Source: Paraburkholderia agricolaris (GTDB lineage: Bacteria; Pseudomonadota; Gammaproteobacteria; Burkholderiales; Burkholderiaceae). From it: a stretch of DNA of 64,000 nt. Of the stretch, positions 54,522-63,572 are shown one piece after another (the stretch's first letter is position 1; each line of letters opens with the position of its first letter). Both the position numbers and the translations under genes were made by a program. The stretch spans positions 2,232,001-2,296,000 of the forward strand of contig NZ_QPER01000001.1 of assembly GCF_009455635.1 (NCBI RefSeq), written 5' to 3'. Under the pieces are notes generated by a model. It searched no databases. It had not been told where the DNA came from and was given only the letters and a program-made list of their open reading frames with translations.

Positions 54522-55757
54522 GGCGGATTCAACCGGTCATTGCAACACCTCTGTTCCAATACGGAAATGGAGTGTGGAGCACGATGGAACGACAAAGAAA
54601 ACATTGGTTGAGCGCGGAGCAGAAGAACGAGATATGGAGGATGTGGCGCGAGGGTGAGTCGTTGAGCACAATCGCGCGCATGCTCGAGCGTCAGCCGAGT
54701 GGGGTTTATCGGGTTGTTCACAAGACCGGTGGAATCTCTCCGGTCGCTCGTACACGATCTGCCCGGTCACTGACACTTGCCGAACGCGAGGAGATATCGC
54801 GGGCCTTGGGGGCAGACAGATCGTTGGGCCAGATTGCCCTGCAACTGGGGCGCTCGAAATCGACCATCAGCCGGGAGATCGGGCGCAATGGCGGTATTCA
54901 GCGATATCGGGCGCACGAGGCCGATGCGAATGCCTGGGAGCGTGCACGGCGGCCCAAGGCGTGTGCGTTGTCGGGCAACGCGCGTCTGCGCCGGCTGGTG
55001 GCAGCCAAGCTCAAATTACAATGGGCTCCTGTACAGATAGCGGGATGGCTCAGGCGCGAGTTCCGGGTCAACAAGGACATGCAGATATCTCACGAGACGA
55101 TCTACCGCAGCCTGTTCATCCAGGCGCGCGGGGTGCTTAAAAAGGAACTCGTCACCCATCTTCGTACGAACCGTACGATGCGTCAGGCGAAGAGCGCCTC
55201 GGCAAGCGGCCAGAACAGGGGCAAGATAATCGGGGCAGTGTCGATCAGCGAAAGACCCGCTGAAGTGGAGGACCGCGCGCTGCCCGGTCACTGGGAGGGC
55301 GATCTGCTGGCGGGTTCGAACAACACCTACATTGCCACACTGGTGGAGCGGCACTCGCGTTATGTGATGCTGGTCAAGGTGGCAGGCAAGGACACGGCAA
55401 GTGTGGTGTCCGCGTTGATAAAACAGGTGAACAAGCTGCCAAAAGAACTGCGTGGATCGCTGACATGGGACCGCGGCACGGAAATGGCGAGCCACCGGAA
55501 CTTCACGATTGCCACGGACGTGCAGGTGTATTTCTGCGATCCGCGAAGTCCATGGCAACGGGGCAGTAATGAAAACACGAATGGCCTGCTGCGTCAGTAC
55601 TTCCCCAAAGGCGAGCCGGTGGGCGGCTATTCGCAGTCAGAATTGAACAAGGTCGCCGCGCGCCTGAACGGTCGGCCCCGGCAAACCTTGCAATTTATGA
55701 ACCCGGCTGAAAAACTGGCAGAAACGTTGGGTGTTGCGTTGACCGGTTGAATCCGCC
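54522..55757 (+). mobile_element. Intact IS30-family insertion sequence, 1236 bp
   Basis: The ends are inverted: GGCGGATTCAACCGGTCA at the left, its complement at the right, with further matching GCAACACC after two mismatches. GAT is duplicated on both sides (54519-54521 and 55758-55760), fitting the 2-3 bp target duplication of IS30. The transposase gene is complete, so the element may still be active. Confidence 0.9.
54584..55750 (+). CDS. IS30 family transposase
   Basis: A 388-residue intact transposase. The N-terminal helix-turn-helix region (SAEQKNEIWRMWREGESLSTIARML; then LTLAEREEISRALGADRSLGQIALQLGRSKSTISREI) is the IS30 DNA-binding signature. The DDE residues are in GHWEGDLLAG, LTWDRGTEMA and SNENTNGLLRQYFPKG. 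ATG at 54584; an in-frame GTG at 54572 is possible. The gene's stop lies inside the right terminal repeat. Confidence 0.92.
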   Translation: MERQRKHWLSAEQKNEIWRMWREGESLSTIARMLERQPSGVYRVVHKTGGISPVARTRSARSLTLAEREEISRALGADRSLGQIALQLGRSKSTISREIGRNGGIQRYRAHEADANAWERARRPKACALSGNARLRRLVAAKLKLQWAPVQIAGWLRREFRVNKDMQISHETIYRSLFIQARGVLKKELVTHLRTNRTMRQAKSASASGQNRGKIIGAVSISERPAEVEDRALPGHWEGDLLAGSNNTYIATLVERHSRYVMLVKVAGKDTASVVSALIKQVNKLPKELRGSLTWDRGTEMASHRNFTIATDVQVYFCDPRSPWQRGSNENTNGLLRQYFPKGEPVGGYSQSELNKVAARLNGRPRQTLQFMNPAEKLAETLGVALTG

Positions 55758-55958
55758 GATTGATCCAAGCACACAAAACGCTTCCAGCAGGGCTACAAGC
55801 GAGGGATACACCCACTGGGCATGCATGAAACCCCATATTAAGGAAAGTCCTAGACAGAGCGCCGAGAGCGGCAAGGTGAACAGCAGTTGCCGCCATAGAC
55901 ACGACCAACATAACGCGACCCGTTGCTCCAGATTCATGGTCGGAAGCATTCTGAACAT
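55758..55958 (-). pseudogene. Membrane protein, N-terminal part split by IS30
   Basis: The first 67 codons (MFRMLPTMNLEQRVALCWS to AFCVLGSI) of the gene interrupted by IS30, with AGGAGAAG before its ATG at 55958. Helices at about residues 25-43 and 50-66. The remainder is at 54219-54518. Confidence 0.8.
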
Positions 55959-56057
55959 CTATCTTCTCCTGTGTGAAGCTATATATATCGTCCGGCGAAT
56001 CTCAACGCCAGAGGTAAAACCGCCGGGTCCAGCCAATGCGTGAAAGCACGCTGACCG

Positions 56058-57128
56058 TCACTCGGAAGCCGCTGCCGGCTCATTGCCCTGCGCAGTGCCG
56101 CACTGATGGCAATGGGGGAAAAAGAAGAAATTCCGGCCACCGCATCCGCATACATTGAAGAGCATCAATCCGCAATGCACACAGAACGTGGAGTCGTCGC
56201 CGCCGAGATTCCATTGTTTTTCGCATGACGGGCAGCGTTTTTTTCCGAGTGAACGAACGGCCTTTTCGTACCCGATCGCGCGCGCACGTTCTCCCTGGTC
56301 CTGCTGCAATTCGAGCCGCTTACGCTCGGCATAGCGCTTAAAGGCCTTCATCATGTAAAGACCGGCGAATACGGTGAGCGCAATGCCGACCAGCACCCGG
56401 ACATAGCCGCCGAAGTTCGGCAGGTACGGGACCAGTTCAATGAAAAATGCGCTCAATGCAAACAGGCCAAAGCCATACACAAAAGGCCAGTAGCGCGCCT
56501 TGCGATAGCGGATGAACAGCCAGATCGCGACCAGCAGTATCGGCAACGTTAGCGCAAGCCGCAGGCCGAACACCTGCAACTCATAATGCCGCGTCGCCTC
56601 ATTGAGGCGCCGTTCGGCCACGGCGTCCACGTCGGCGATTCGCGCGTCCAACTGAGCCTTCTGCGATGCCAGTGTCCGTTGCTGGTCGCCAATCGCATCG
56701 ATCTGATGCTGCCAGTTGATGGCCACCGCCTGGAGCGCGTCCAGCTTGCGGGTTCTGGCCAGAATGTCCGGATCCCTTTTACTGTCGCCCGTCACCGAGC
56801 GGGTTGCCAGCCAGTTACGGAAACTTTCCTTCTCGTCCGCGTACTCCTTCGCGGCGCGTCCGCGCGCCACCTCCATGGTGTCAGCCTTCTCATCGAGCGC
56901 GTCGCGTTGCAATTGCAGATCGCGCCGCGCTGAGTCCAACTGCGCCTTCGCCGGAGCATCTACGAATTGCTCGATGGTTGGCGGCCCGCCACGCGGTGCA
57001 AATGCCATATCGCGGATCACGAGACTGCCGAGCATGTTCAGAAAGATGGCGAAGACAATCGCGATCACGCATGAGGCGAGTCGCAGTAGCCGCGCTGGGC
57101 TGGTCAGGCCGTCGCTGGAAGTCATCAT
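56058..57128 (-). CDS. Membrane protein with coiled coil and zinc ribbon
   Basis: A 356-residue protein. One N-terminal helix (LASCVIAIVFAIFLNMLGSLVI), a charged coiled-coil region in the periplasm (about residues 55-185), three further helices (LALTLPILLVAIWLFI, YGFGLFALSAFFIELV, VLVGIALTVFAGLYM) and a cytoplasmic C-terminus with paired CxxC motifs: CPSCEKQWN, CVHCGLM, CGCGGRN and CHQCGTAQ, a double zinc ribbon. Conserved hypothetical in Burkholderiales as far as recalled. Function unknown. Confidence 0.75.
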   Translation of the reverse strand: MMTSSDGLTSPARLLRLASCVIAIVFAIFLNMLGSLVIRDMAFAPRGGPPTIEQFVDAPAKAQLDSARRDLQLQRDALDEKADTMEVARGRAAKEYADEKESFRNWLATRSVTGDSKRDPDILARTRKLDALQAVAINWQHQIDAIGDQQRTLASQKAQLDARIADVDAVAERRLNEATRHYELQVFGLRLALTLPILLVAIWLFIRYRKARYWPFVYGFGLFALSAFFIELVPYLPNFGGYVRVLVGIALTVFAGLYMMKAFKRYAERKRLELQQDQGERARAIGYEKAVRSLGKKRCPSCEKQWNLGGDDSTFCVHCGLMLFNVCGCGGRNFFFFPHCHQCGTAQGNEPAAASE

Positions 57129-57385
57129 TGTCGTTGCCTTTGTTATTAAAAATCTGAAAATGATATTTATCGCTTTTCTACGGATCGATTGTTAACGATC
57201 CAGGTGCCAATGTCGAATGTCGGATCGTAGCCGGTTGCTATTCGATGCGTATTGAATCAGCAGCACGCGATATTCGCGTTTCGCCTGTATGCGAACGCGA
57301 CTTCTTTATTCGGACCGCTCCCAACGACTGCAGCCTCAATAGCGCCATCGACTTTAAAATCTGTTTCGCCAGAACACCAAACCAC

Positions 57386-57772
57386 ATGCGCATAATTGAT
57401 TGGGTTCGAGACACCTATATTCTTTGGCGGCCACAGCGTTTACCGGTCCGCCGTCTGCTCAAGGCTTTAAGAGCCATGCCGGTTCTCTCATACGTGCAGC
57501 GAGCAGTGAATGGGCACGGACTCGCTACATGGCGGAGTTTCCACTTTGCAGTTGCCGGTACCAACTGGATAGTCGTTGTACACGACCAGGGATCAGGTCG
57601 AGAGCCATGGACGATCTTCATCAATAGATCGAAGGCTTACTCGTTTCAAGGGCGATTCGCGGACTTTCAGCGGTTTGTCGCGCAGTTGCCGGAGCCCTTG
57701 CAGAACGAATTCAGGGCTAATGAAGCGCTGTTTCCGAGCCCTCGTCGCAGCCGGGCTTCTAAGGTGCCGTAG
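57386..57772 (+). CDS. Hypothetical protein
   Basis: A 128-residue protein if the ATG at 57386 is used (MRIIDWVRDTYILWRPQRL); the frame opens at 57245. It contains SFHFAVAGTNWIVVVHDQGSGREPWTIFINRSKAYSF, which looks like a real beta-rich segment, but no family is known and no clear ribosome site precedes either start. Confidence 0.4.
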   Translation: MRIIDWVRDTYILWRPQRLPVRRLLKALRAMPVLSYVQRAVNGHGLATWRSFHFAVAGTNWIVVVHDQGSGREPWTIFINRSKAYSFQGRFADFQRFVAQLPEPLQNEFRANEALFPSPRRSRASKVP

Positions 57773-57781
57773 GCGGCAGGG

Positions 57782-58177
57782 TCAATCGATGACCGCGATC
57801 GCATCAACTTCGATCAGGTAGTCGGGGGACAGCGCCGTTACACCGAGCAGCACGTCCGCCGGTTTGTGATCTCCGAACAGCGCTACCCGGGCCCTTTCAA
57901 TAATCGGCAAGCATTCGTCGCGTTGGTAATTGACGACGTAGATTGTGATCCTGGTGACCTGCTCAGGCCGCGCACCGGCTGCAGCAAGTGCCCGGCCGAG
58001 ATTACCAAACACCTGGCGCGCGTGGGCCTCGAGATCACCACGTCCAACAAGCTTGCCATCGATGTCCTCGGGCTCCTGGCCTGAGACGAATACCATCTTG
58101 CTTCCCGTCGCGACGACGACCTGGGTGTACGTTTGCGGAGTTGGCAGATCCTTGGGATTGATGCATTCGAGCGTCAT
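57782..58177 (-). CDS. RidA family protein (YjgF/UK114)
   Basis: A 131-residue RidA-type protein. The family blocks are SKMVFVSGQEPEDIDGKLVG, HARQVFGNLGRALAAAG and the C-terminal LIEVDAIAVID; the conserved Arg of the archetypal active site appears as VTRITIYVVN. Such enzymes deaminate reactive imines or enamines. Start at 58177 follows AGGAGACC. Stands alone. Confidence 0.88.
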   Translation of the reverse strand: MTLECINPKDLPTPQTYTQVVVATGSKMVFVSGQEPEDIDGKLVGRGDLEAHARQVFGNLGRALAAAGARPEQVTRITIYVVNYQRDECLPIIERARVALFGDHKPADVLLGVTALSPDYLIEVDAIAVID

Positions 58178-58453
58178 TGATCAGGTCTCCTGCTACGGTT
58201 GAATTCCAACATTCCGGCGTGCAATTACCAAATTATTGTAAGACTTTGCAAGCAGAAAATATAAGCTTTGAGGTTGCCCTTTTCTCGTAGACCATGGGCA
58301 CGCATTACCGCGCACACGCGGGTCTACATCGTTTGAGAAAAGCAGGCCATGCCAGTGCGGTGGAACGTCGTAGTGCGGCCCAGTCAACCAGCCTGGTTAT
58401 AATCCGCTGCCGTACACAAGAACAAAGCTATCAGCACTCGTTTTGGGGAATCA

Positions 58454-59527
58454 ATGGCACTGGCCAAGCGCAAGGACGTCAAAAAGGGGTTGCCAGTCGG
58501 GCAAAGGCCGGCCCGCATTGAGGGATTAAGAATCCGGCCTGGAAAAAAGAAGTCCGCGCCCTCCTCGACTTTGGCTGTAATCAAACGGACCGCCCTGATG
58601 CTTCTGAGCGGCCAGCAGCTTCTGATCGCAAATGATGCGCCCCAGGAAGTCCGGAAATTGCTGTGGTATTACGACTGGGCCACTATCGGCGATTCCATCA
58701 TGGATCTGTCGCAGCGGTTCCTGATCGACCCGCGCATCTCCATCGATCTGTGCATGCCCCACGGTCCGCTAGAGCTGTTTGCCGGCGATGACCGGTTCCG
58801 GCGCGTAGTCCGTTCGCTGAACGATTGCGACGCACGATACGACATGGTGATAGTGCAAAGCCTCTCCACGAAGGCCATCCTCAAGAAGCTTCAGTACCAT
58901 CCGTTCACGCCGTGGTTTTCAATCATGGGACACCGAAGGGATGAGCATTTTTCGAGAATTCACCTCGCGTACGAACAGATTGCACGCGTGTTCAAATCGA
59001 AGCACGAATCTGGCCCGATCGAACCCACGCTGACAATGCCGAACCCGTGCGCCGCGCGGTCCGATAGATTTACGATTGCAGTCGCGGTAGGCGGCGGCGA
59101 CAAGCGTCGCAGGTTTGAAGATTGGGCCGTGCTTCTCCAACTGATTGCTTCGAACTGGCCGAAACAGGCGCCGAGCCCGCGGTTCGTCCTCCTCGGTGCC
59201 GGCAAAAGTGCGTTCGATGCCGTCAAAGCGATTCGTGACCGCGTGGATTGCCCGCATATCGACTCGCACGTCGACCTGCCAAATATCACGGCTGCGGCCG
59301 AACTGATAGAACAGAGCCGCTTTTTTGTCGGTGCGGACGGCGGCCTCATGCATATTGCCGCAGCCCTGGGGAAGCCCGGCGTGGCGATGTTCTGTCAAAT
59401 CAAGCCGGAATGGCGTCTCCATTCCCAATCGAAAATGCGGACCGTTTTCGCTGAGCAGGATATCAACAGCATCCCGACCGAAACAATCGCGAGCGAGGTG
59501 ACCGATTACTGCCGCACACTGCTGTAG
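58454..59527 (+). CDS. Glycosyltransferase family 9 (heptosyltransferase-like)
   Basis: A 357-residue GT9-type protein, acting in lipopolysaccharide or glycan assembly. The C-terminal nucleotide-sugar block is FFVGADGGLMHIAAALGKPGVAMF, the classic heptosyltransferase motif. The N-terminal 40 residues are unusually basic (RKDVKKGLPVGQRPARIEG). An intrinsic terminator follows. The GT9 group acts on heptose; acceptor unknown. Confidence 0.82.
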   Translation: MALAKRKDVKKGLPVGQRPARIEGLRIRPGKKKSAPSSTLAVIKRTALMLLSGQQLLIANDAPQEVRKLLWYYDWATIGDSIMDLSQRFLIDPRISIDLCMPHGPLELFAGDDRFRRVVRSLNDCDARYDMVIVQSLSTKAILKKLQYHPFTPWFSIMGHRRDEHFSRIHLAYEQIARVFKSKHESGPIEPTLTMPNPCAARSDRFTIAVAVGGGDKRRRFEDWAVLLQLIASNWPKQAPSPRFVLLGAGKSAFDAVKAIRDRVDCPHIDSHVDLPNITAAAELIEQSRFFVGADGGLMHIAAALGKPGVAMFCQIKPEWRLHSQSKMRTVFAEQDINSIPTETIASEVTDYCRTLL

Positions 59528-59549
59528 TTCAGCCCGCATGGCACGTAAC

Positions 59550-59577
59550 GAAAGCCCGCTCTGACGGGCTTTTTCTT
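59550..59577 (+). terminator. Intrinsic terminator after GT9 gene
   Basis: AAAGCCCG pairs with CGGGCTTT around CTCTGA, followed by TTTTCTTT. It is 25 bases past the glycosyltransferase stop, and could also serve the convergent gene on the other strand. Confidence 0.85.
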
Positions 59578-59620
59578 TGATACGGATCGCAAGAGAGGCA
59601 GGCGGTTCAGGCGGTTTGGG

Positions 59621-60223
59621 TTATGAATCGGCCCGACGGCTCTTGCCTGCTTTCTCCCGCCCCGCCCTCGCCGCCTGGCGCAGTTTTCTTGCTTTAGCCG
59701 ACTTCACCGCGGCTTCTCTTCCCGGCCATAGCGCCACGCCGACAGCGATCAAAAGCAGGCCAGCGAGGCTGAACCCCAGCCCCATCCCCAGATCCATCTT
59801 CCATTCGCCGGTCTCGACTGCTTCGCTTCGCCACGCTAACGAGGGATGATCGGCCGACACCCGTAGTCCTTCCGCAGCGGCTCGGGCGCAAAACTTTCTG
59901 GCGAGGGCTTCCTCCTCGCTCGGGTTCACGACAGGATCCGGCCCACGGCTATACCTCGGCGAATCCGGGGGCGTCCAGGTTTCCTGGTAATGCTGCTCGA
60001 AACCGTTCCCGTAACTAAACGCAGCCGTGACTTCCCACCACGAATCGCGCTTGCCATAGCGCCTGTCCAACGAACATTGATCGACGCGCGCCGTGACCGC
60101 GGGCCAGTTGCGTGCCTGCCAGAGTGTGGCGGCATCGCAAAGCCCTTTTATGGCAGCAATCAGAACCACCAGTCCGACCAGAATGAGGACAATCGAACGG
60201 ATAGTGGAAAAAAAGATTTTCAT
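59621..60223 (-). CDS. Membrane protein, DUF3592-like
   Basis: A 200-residue protein with an N-terminal helix (TIRSIVLILVGLVVLIAAI), a beta-rich outer domain (WPAVTARVDQCSLDRRYGKR, then VTAAFSYGNG) and a second helix (LGFSLAGLLLIAVGVALW), followed by a basic cytoplasmic tail. The layout matches DUF3592. ATG at 60223 begins MKIFFS; an upstream in-frame start at 60265 is less likely. Confidence 0.7.
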   Translation of the reverse strand: MKIFFSTIRSIVLILVGLVVLIAAIKGLCDAATLWQARNWPAVTARVDQCSLDRRYGKRDSWWEVTAAFSYGNGFEQHYQETWTPPDSPRYSRGPDPVVNPSEEEALARKFCARAAAEGLRVSADHPSLAWRSEAVETGEWKMDLGMGLGFSLAGLLLIAVGVALWPGREAAVKSAKARKLRQAARAGREKAGKSRRADS

Positions 60224-60319
60224 TGGATATAGCGCTTCAATGGACGTGCACGCACGAATAATCACGACGACGCGGGATTTTATTATGATGTCGCGCTATG
60301 GTATTTCATTGATCTGGCA

Positions 60320-61516
60320 ATGGCCGAAAATACAAACGATTCAACTGAACGGCCGCACGCGAGTAAGTGGCACATGCTCGCCGAATTCGCGGTCATTGTT
60401 CTGGTGACATGGGCGAGCGCAAAGCTACCGCTGCAATGGGGTCTCGCGGGCTGGCTTTCTATCGCGCTGTTCGAATGGCTGCAGAGTCGATTTACCGTTC
60501 TCCGCACCCATTGGCTCTCGCTCGTCAAGCTGTGCTGGCCGATTGGACTCGGCATCCGCACGGCCCTCGAGGTGCCTCATCTCGTGCTCGGAATACCGGC
60601 TGGCATTGGTGTTTGGGCGATTTCCGTGCTGGCGCTGGAGGCATTCGAACGGCGCATTGGACTGAGGCCGCGCACGGTCGAATCTGAGCCAGCCGGGCAG
60701 AATGCTGAGCGTCCTGCGCGCGCCGTTCACGACGGCCCACGTGGCGGCAGCGCCTGGGGCGGTGACGAGCCTGTCCAGACACCCGAAAACGAGCCAGTCC
60801 GCGTGATCTGTGCGGAAGAGATTGCCATGGGCGGCCCGGTCGTCTGCGACTTTCTGCTCCCCGACGGCATCGTGCTGCTCAATGGCGGCGCATCGGCTCG
60901 CTTTTCCCGCGATGGACGCTACTTCGTGTCCCCCATGCCAAGTCGCGGCGCATGGGGGCTGTACGTATTCGACCGTCGGGAGCGCGTTCTGTACCACTGC
61001 CGCGAGTCGCGCTTCTGGGAACTTGACGAGGTCACCGAGACAGACGTCAAGGGGCGGGTCAGTCCGCTTACGCACGATCAACCCTCGGTGGTGCCGCTCG
61101 CAGAATTGATCGCCACAGGCAGGCCTGAGCGCTTCGTCGCCGTGCAGGACCTCTGGCTACAGGAGTCGCTCGTCGAAGACCTCGCAAAACGGCATGCGCA
61201 CGAGGAGCCGCCGCCGGGGCCGCCGGGATCGCCGGTTGTCGAATGCCGTCATTGGCTGCCCGAGTCTTTGCGCACGCTCGACGATCCGCTTGCCCTGCTC
61301 CGGCGACCGCAAGGCGACATATTTGTCGATGGCGTGGCCACCGGGTTAAAGGTGTTCTCGAAAACACTGACCATCGACTGGTGCGGCGGCGGCCCCACCT
61401 TTATCTGCACCGCGATGGCGGCCGACGACTACGCGACGCGTCGCCGTCAATGGAGCGCCGAGCATGGATTCACGCTGATCGACGACACGGCGTCGCCCGT
61501 TTCCCCGCACCCCTAG
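60320..61516 (+). CDS. Hypothetical membrane protein
   Basis: A 398-residue protein with two or three N-terminal helices (LAEFAVIVLVTWASAKLP; WPIGLGIRTALEV; LVLGIPAGIGVWAISVLA), a disordered Pro/Gly-rich linker and a C-terminal domain with repeated short beta segments (ARFSRDGRYFVSPMPSRGAW) that look like part of a propeller. Its stop overlaps the stop of the convergent lipoprotein gene. Function unknown. Confidence 0.65.
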   Translation: MAENTNDSTERPHASKWHMLAEFAVIVLVTWASAKLPLQWGLAGWLSIALFEWLQSRFTVLRTHWLSLVKLCWPIGLGIRTALEVPHLVLGIPAGIGVWAISVLALEAFERRIGLRPRTVESEPAGQNAERPARAVHDGPRGGSAWGGDEPVQTPENEPVRVICAEEIAMGGPVVCDFLLPDGIVLLNGGASARFSRDGRYFVSPMPSRGAWGLYVFDRRERVLYHCRESRFWELDEVTETDVKGRVSPLTHDQPSVVPLAELIATGRPERFVAVQDLWLQESLVEDLAKRHAHEEPPPGPPGSPVVECRHWLPESLRTLDDPLALLRRPQGDIFVDGVATGLKVFSKTLTIDWCGGGPTFICTAMAADDYATRRRQWSAEHGFTLIDDTASPVSPHP

Positions 61517-61893
61517 AACTTCGGATGGCATTCGAAATTCACCGACGATGCGTGCTCGGTCATCATCTCCACGCCGCTCACCGTTTCAGTCGTGACACTG
61601 CTTTGCATGCCGCGACGTTCGCAGAAATCGCGCGCCTCGCTTACCGCGTGTTCATGCGCCCGAGCCCAGGCCATCCGGCCGCCGGTTGCGCTCGCCGCAA
61701 CGGTGTAAGTGCCGGGTTTGTCGGTAGCGACAACATCGGTCGACGATGCACATCCCACAAGGCTCGCGCACGTGGCGATCGCCGCGAGAAGCAGGCGCGC
61801 CCGGGTGGCCAGCTGGTTTTGGCGCTGCGACGCTGCGGGTGCCCGCTCCTCACCGGATGTGTGATCTGAAAAAATAGGGTTGAAGCTGCTCAT
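61513..61893 (-). CDS. Predicted lipoprotein
   Basis: A 126-residue protein with lipobox ASLVGCASS near residue 48, preceded by a basic 30-residue region that may indicate a downstream true start at about residue 30. The mature part has FCERRGMQSSVTTETVSGVEMM, a recurring form in small Burkholderiales lipoproteins. It converges on the membrane-protein gene with four bases shared. Confidence 0.6.
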   Translation of the reverse strand: MSSFNPIFSDHTSGEERAPAASQRQNQLATRARLLLAAIATCASLVGCASSTDVVATDKPGTYTVAASATGGRMAWARAHEHAVSEARDFCERRGMQSSVTTETVSGVEMMTEHASSVNFECHPKF

Positions 61894-62260
61894 CTACATT
61901 TATTAACTGTTTTTCCAATCCCGAAATTATCCGCAATCAGGCGCGCCAGATCAGCCTCCTCTACTGAAAACACTGTTGCATGCGCTTGAACAATCGCCGC
62001 CAGGTGCCGCCGGGACGGGACTTCGCCAAGCCTCGGCCGGCTGGACGACTCAGGCGATTGCGCCGGCCTGAGCCGCGCTTCTCCGGTCTTTTCCTGCCAT
62101 GCAGTATCTGCACTCTTCTCATAAAAACAATGCACTGGCTTTATCCCGCCAGTTGACTTGAAATTAGCACGGTCATTCCATTTTGCCGCGACCGGTCGGG
62201 GTCGCCAGGGTCGAAGAATTCGGACCCCACGCGCTCCCGCATAAAGACAGTGCAATCAAG
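61894..62260. other. Intergenic, one doubtful frame
   Basis: A minus-strand frame at 61890-62255 (121 codons, ending DNFGIGKTVNKCR) overlaps the start of the lipoprotein gene by four bases, but its Arg/Pro-rich middle and missing ribosome site make it doubtful. Confidence 0.3.
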
Positions 62261-62275
62261 TCCGCTACAAGCGGA
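62260..62275. promoter_or_regulatory. Short palindrome before porin
   Basis: TCCGC and GCGGA around TACAA lie just before the porin ribosome site. May be a hairpin or an operator. Confidence 0.3.
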
Positions 62276-62295
62276 TATAAAAAGAGGAGACATGC

Positions 62296-63414
62296 ATGCG
62301 TTTTATCAATCATGGCGTTTGCGGAGCGACGCTGATTCTTGCCGCCGGTGGCGCCGCGGCCGCCGAGTCAAGTGTGACCTTGTATGGCGTCGTCGATGCG
62401 AACATTCAGTATCTGGATAACGGCGGCGTCCATTCGTATGCAGAGAAAAGCGGCGGCTCGACCGGTTCCCTGTTCGGCCTGAAGGGTACGGAAGACCTGG
62501 GCGGCGGCCTGAAGGCGCAGTTCAACGTCGAAACGGGTTTTAACGTGAACAACGGCGGGCTGTTCGCCGACACCTCCGCGCTCTTCTATCGCCAGGCCTG
62601 GGTCGGTCTGAGCGACGACAAATACGGTTCGTTGACCATGGGACGGCAGTACGAACCCAGCTTCCGGGTCATCTATCCGTCCGATCCGTTTCGCGCGAAC
62701 GAGGTGCTGTCGCCGTTTTCGGCCACGGTCCTCGCGGTGGACCGGAACACGCTCTCGACGCAATACGATTCCGGCCGCGCCAGCAATTCGGTCATGTATC
62801 AATCGCCGAATCTCAAAGGCCTGCAGTTCTACGGCATGTATGCGTTCGCCGCCACGGTGACGCAGCCTGTGCCGGCCACGACAGGCAACATGCTGAACGT
62901 CGCGGCCAACTACTCCGGCTACGGTTTCTACGCCGGCGTTGCGTACGTCAACCAGCACTCCGGGCGGGAAACCATTGCCGGCTTGCCTGCCGCGCTGAGC
63001 CTGTTGGGCACCGAGCACTTCATTGGCGCGCTCGCTTACCGGATCGGCATCGTGAACTTCCAGTTCAACTATTCCTATAACCGTGCGCAAGACCCGGCGC
63101 CAGGGTCGCTGGCCGCTCATCTGGGCACCGGGCACTCGCTGAGCATTGCGGAGTTGGGCGCCACGATTCAGGCCACGCCAGTCGACGTGATCGAGATTGC
63201 CGGAGTTCAGCGCAATGTGCGCGGCACGCATGACAACACGCCAGGCATCGAGCTGGGTGTCGATCACTCGATATCTCAACGCACGAGCCTGTACATGCGG
63301 GCGGGCTACATGAAGAACAACGGCACGGCTACGGTGAGCTGGCCGGGTGTGACCGTGACCGCACCTGGAACGAAGCAGATTCTTGCGACGGTGGGCATGA
63401 CGCACCGGTTCTAA
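62296..63414 (+). CDS. Gram-negative porin
   Basis: A 372-residue outer-membrane porin. The signal peptide ends GGAAAAE and the mature start is SSVTLYGVVDANIQYL. The second strand block reads SLFGLKGTEDLGGGLKAQFNVETGFNVN, and it ends GMTHRF with terminal Phe. ATG at 62296 follows AGAGGAGA. Only moderately similar to the porin at 38861; no operon partner nearby. Confidence 0.93.
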   Translation: MRFINHGVCGATLILAAGGAAAAESSVTLYGVVDANIQYLDNGGVHSYAEKSGGSTGSLFGLKGTEDLGGGLKAQFNVETGFNVNNGGLFADTSALFYRQAWVGLSDDKYGSLTMGRQYEPSFRVIYPSDPFRANEVLSPFSATVLAVDRNTLSTQYDSGRASNSVMYQSPNLKGLQFYGMYAFAATVTQPVPATTGNMLNVAANYSGYGFYAGVAYVNQHSGRETIAGLPAALSLLGTEHFIGALAYRIGIVNFQFNYSYNRAQDPAPGSLAAHLGTGHSLSIAELGATIQATPVDVIEIAGVQRNVRGTHDNTPGIELGVDHSISQRTSLYMRAGYMKNNGTATVSWPGVTVTAPGTKQILATVGMTHRF

Positions 63415-63572
63415 CGCGAACCGCCGCGGCAGCGTGGCACGGAAGCCTCGTTGCCCGACGGCGGGTGCGCCTGAAGCAGCCCGCGCGAATCATGGTTTGC
63501 CGCGTTCCTGTCGAGCGGCGGCAGGCACGGCGAAGGCGGCGAGGTCCTGACGGCGGAACGCTCGTGAAGCCC

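Noticed and set aside
61890..62255. 121-codon minus-strand frame upstream of the lipoprotein gene
   Set aside because: Four-base overlap is suggestive, but the composition is Arg/Pro-rich and there is no ribosome site or family.
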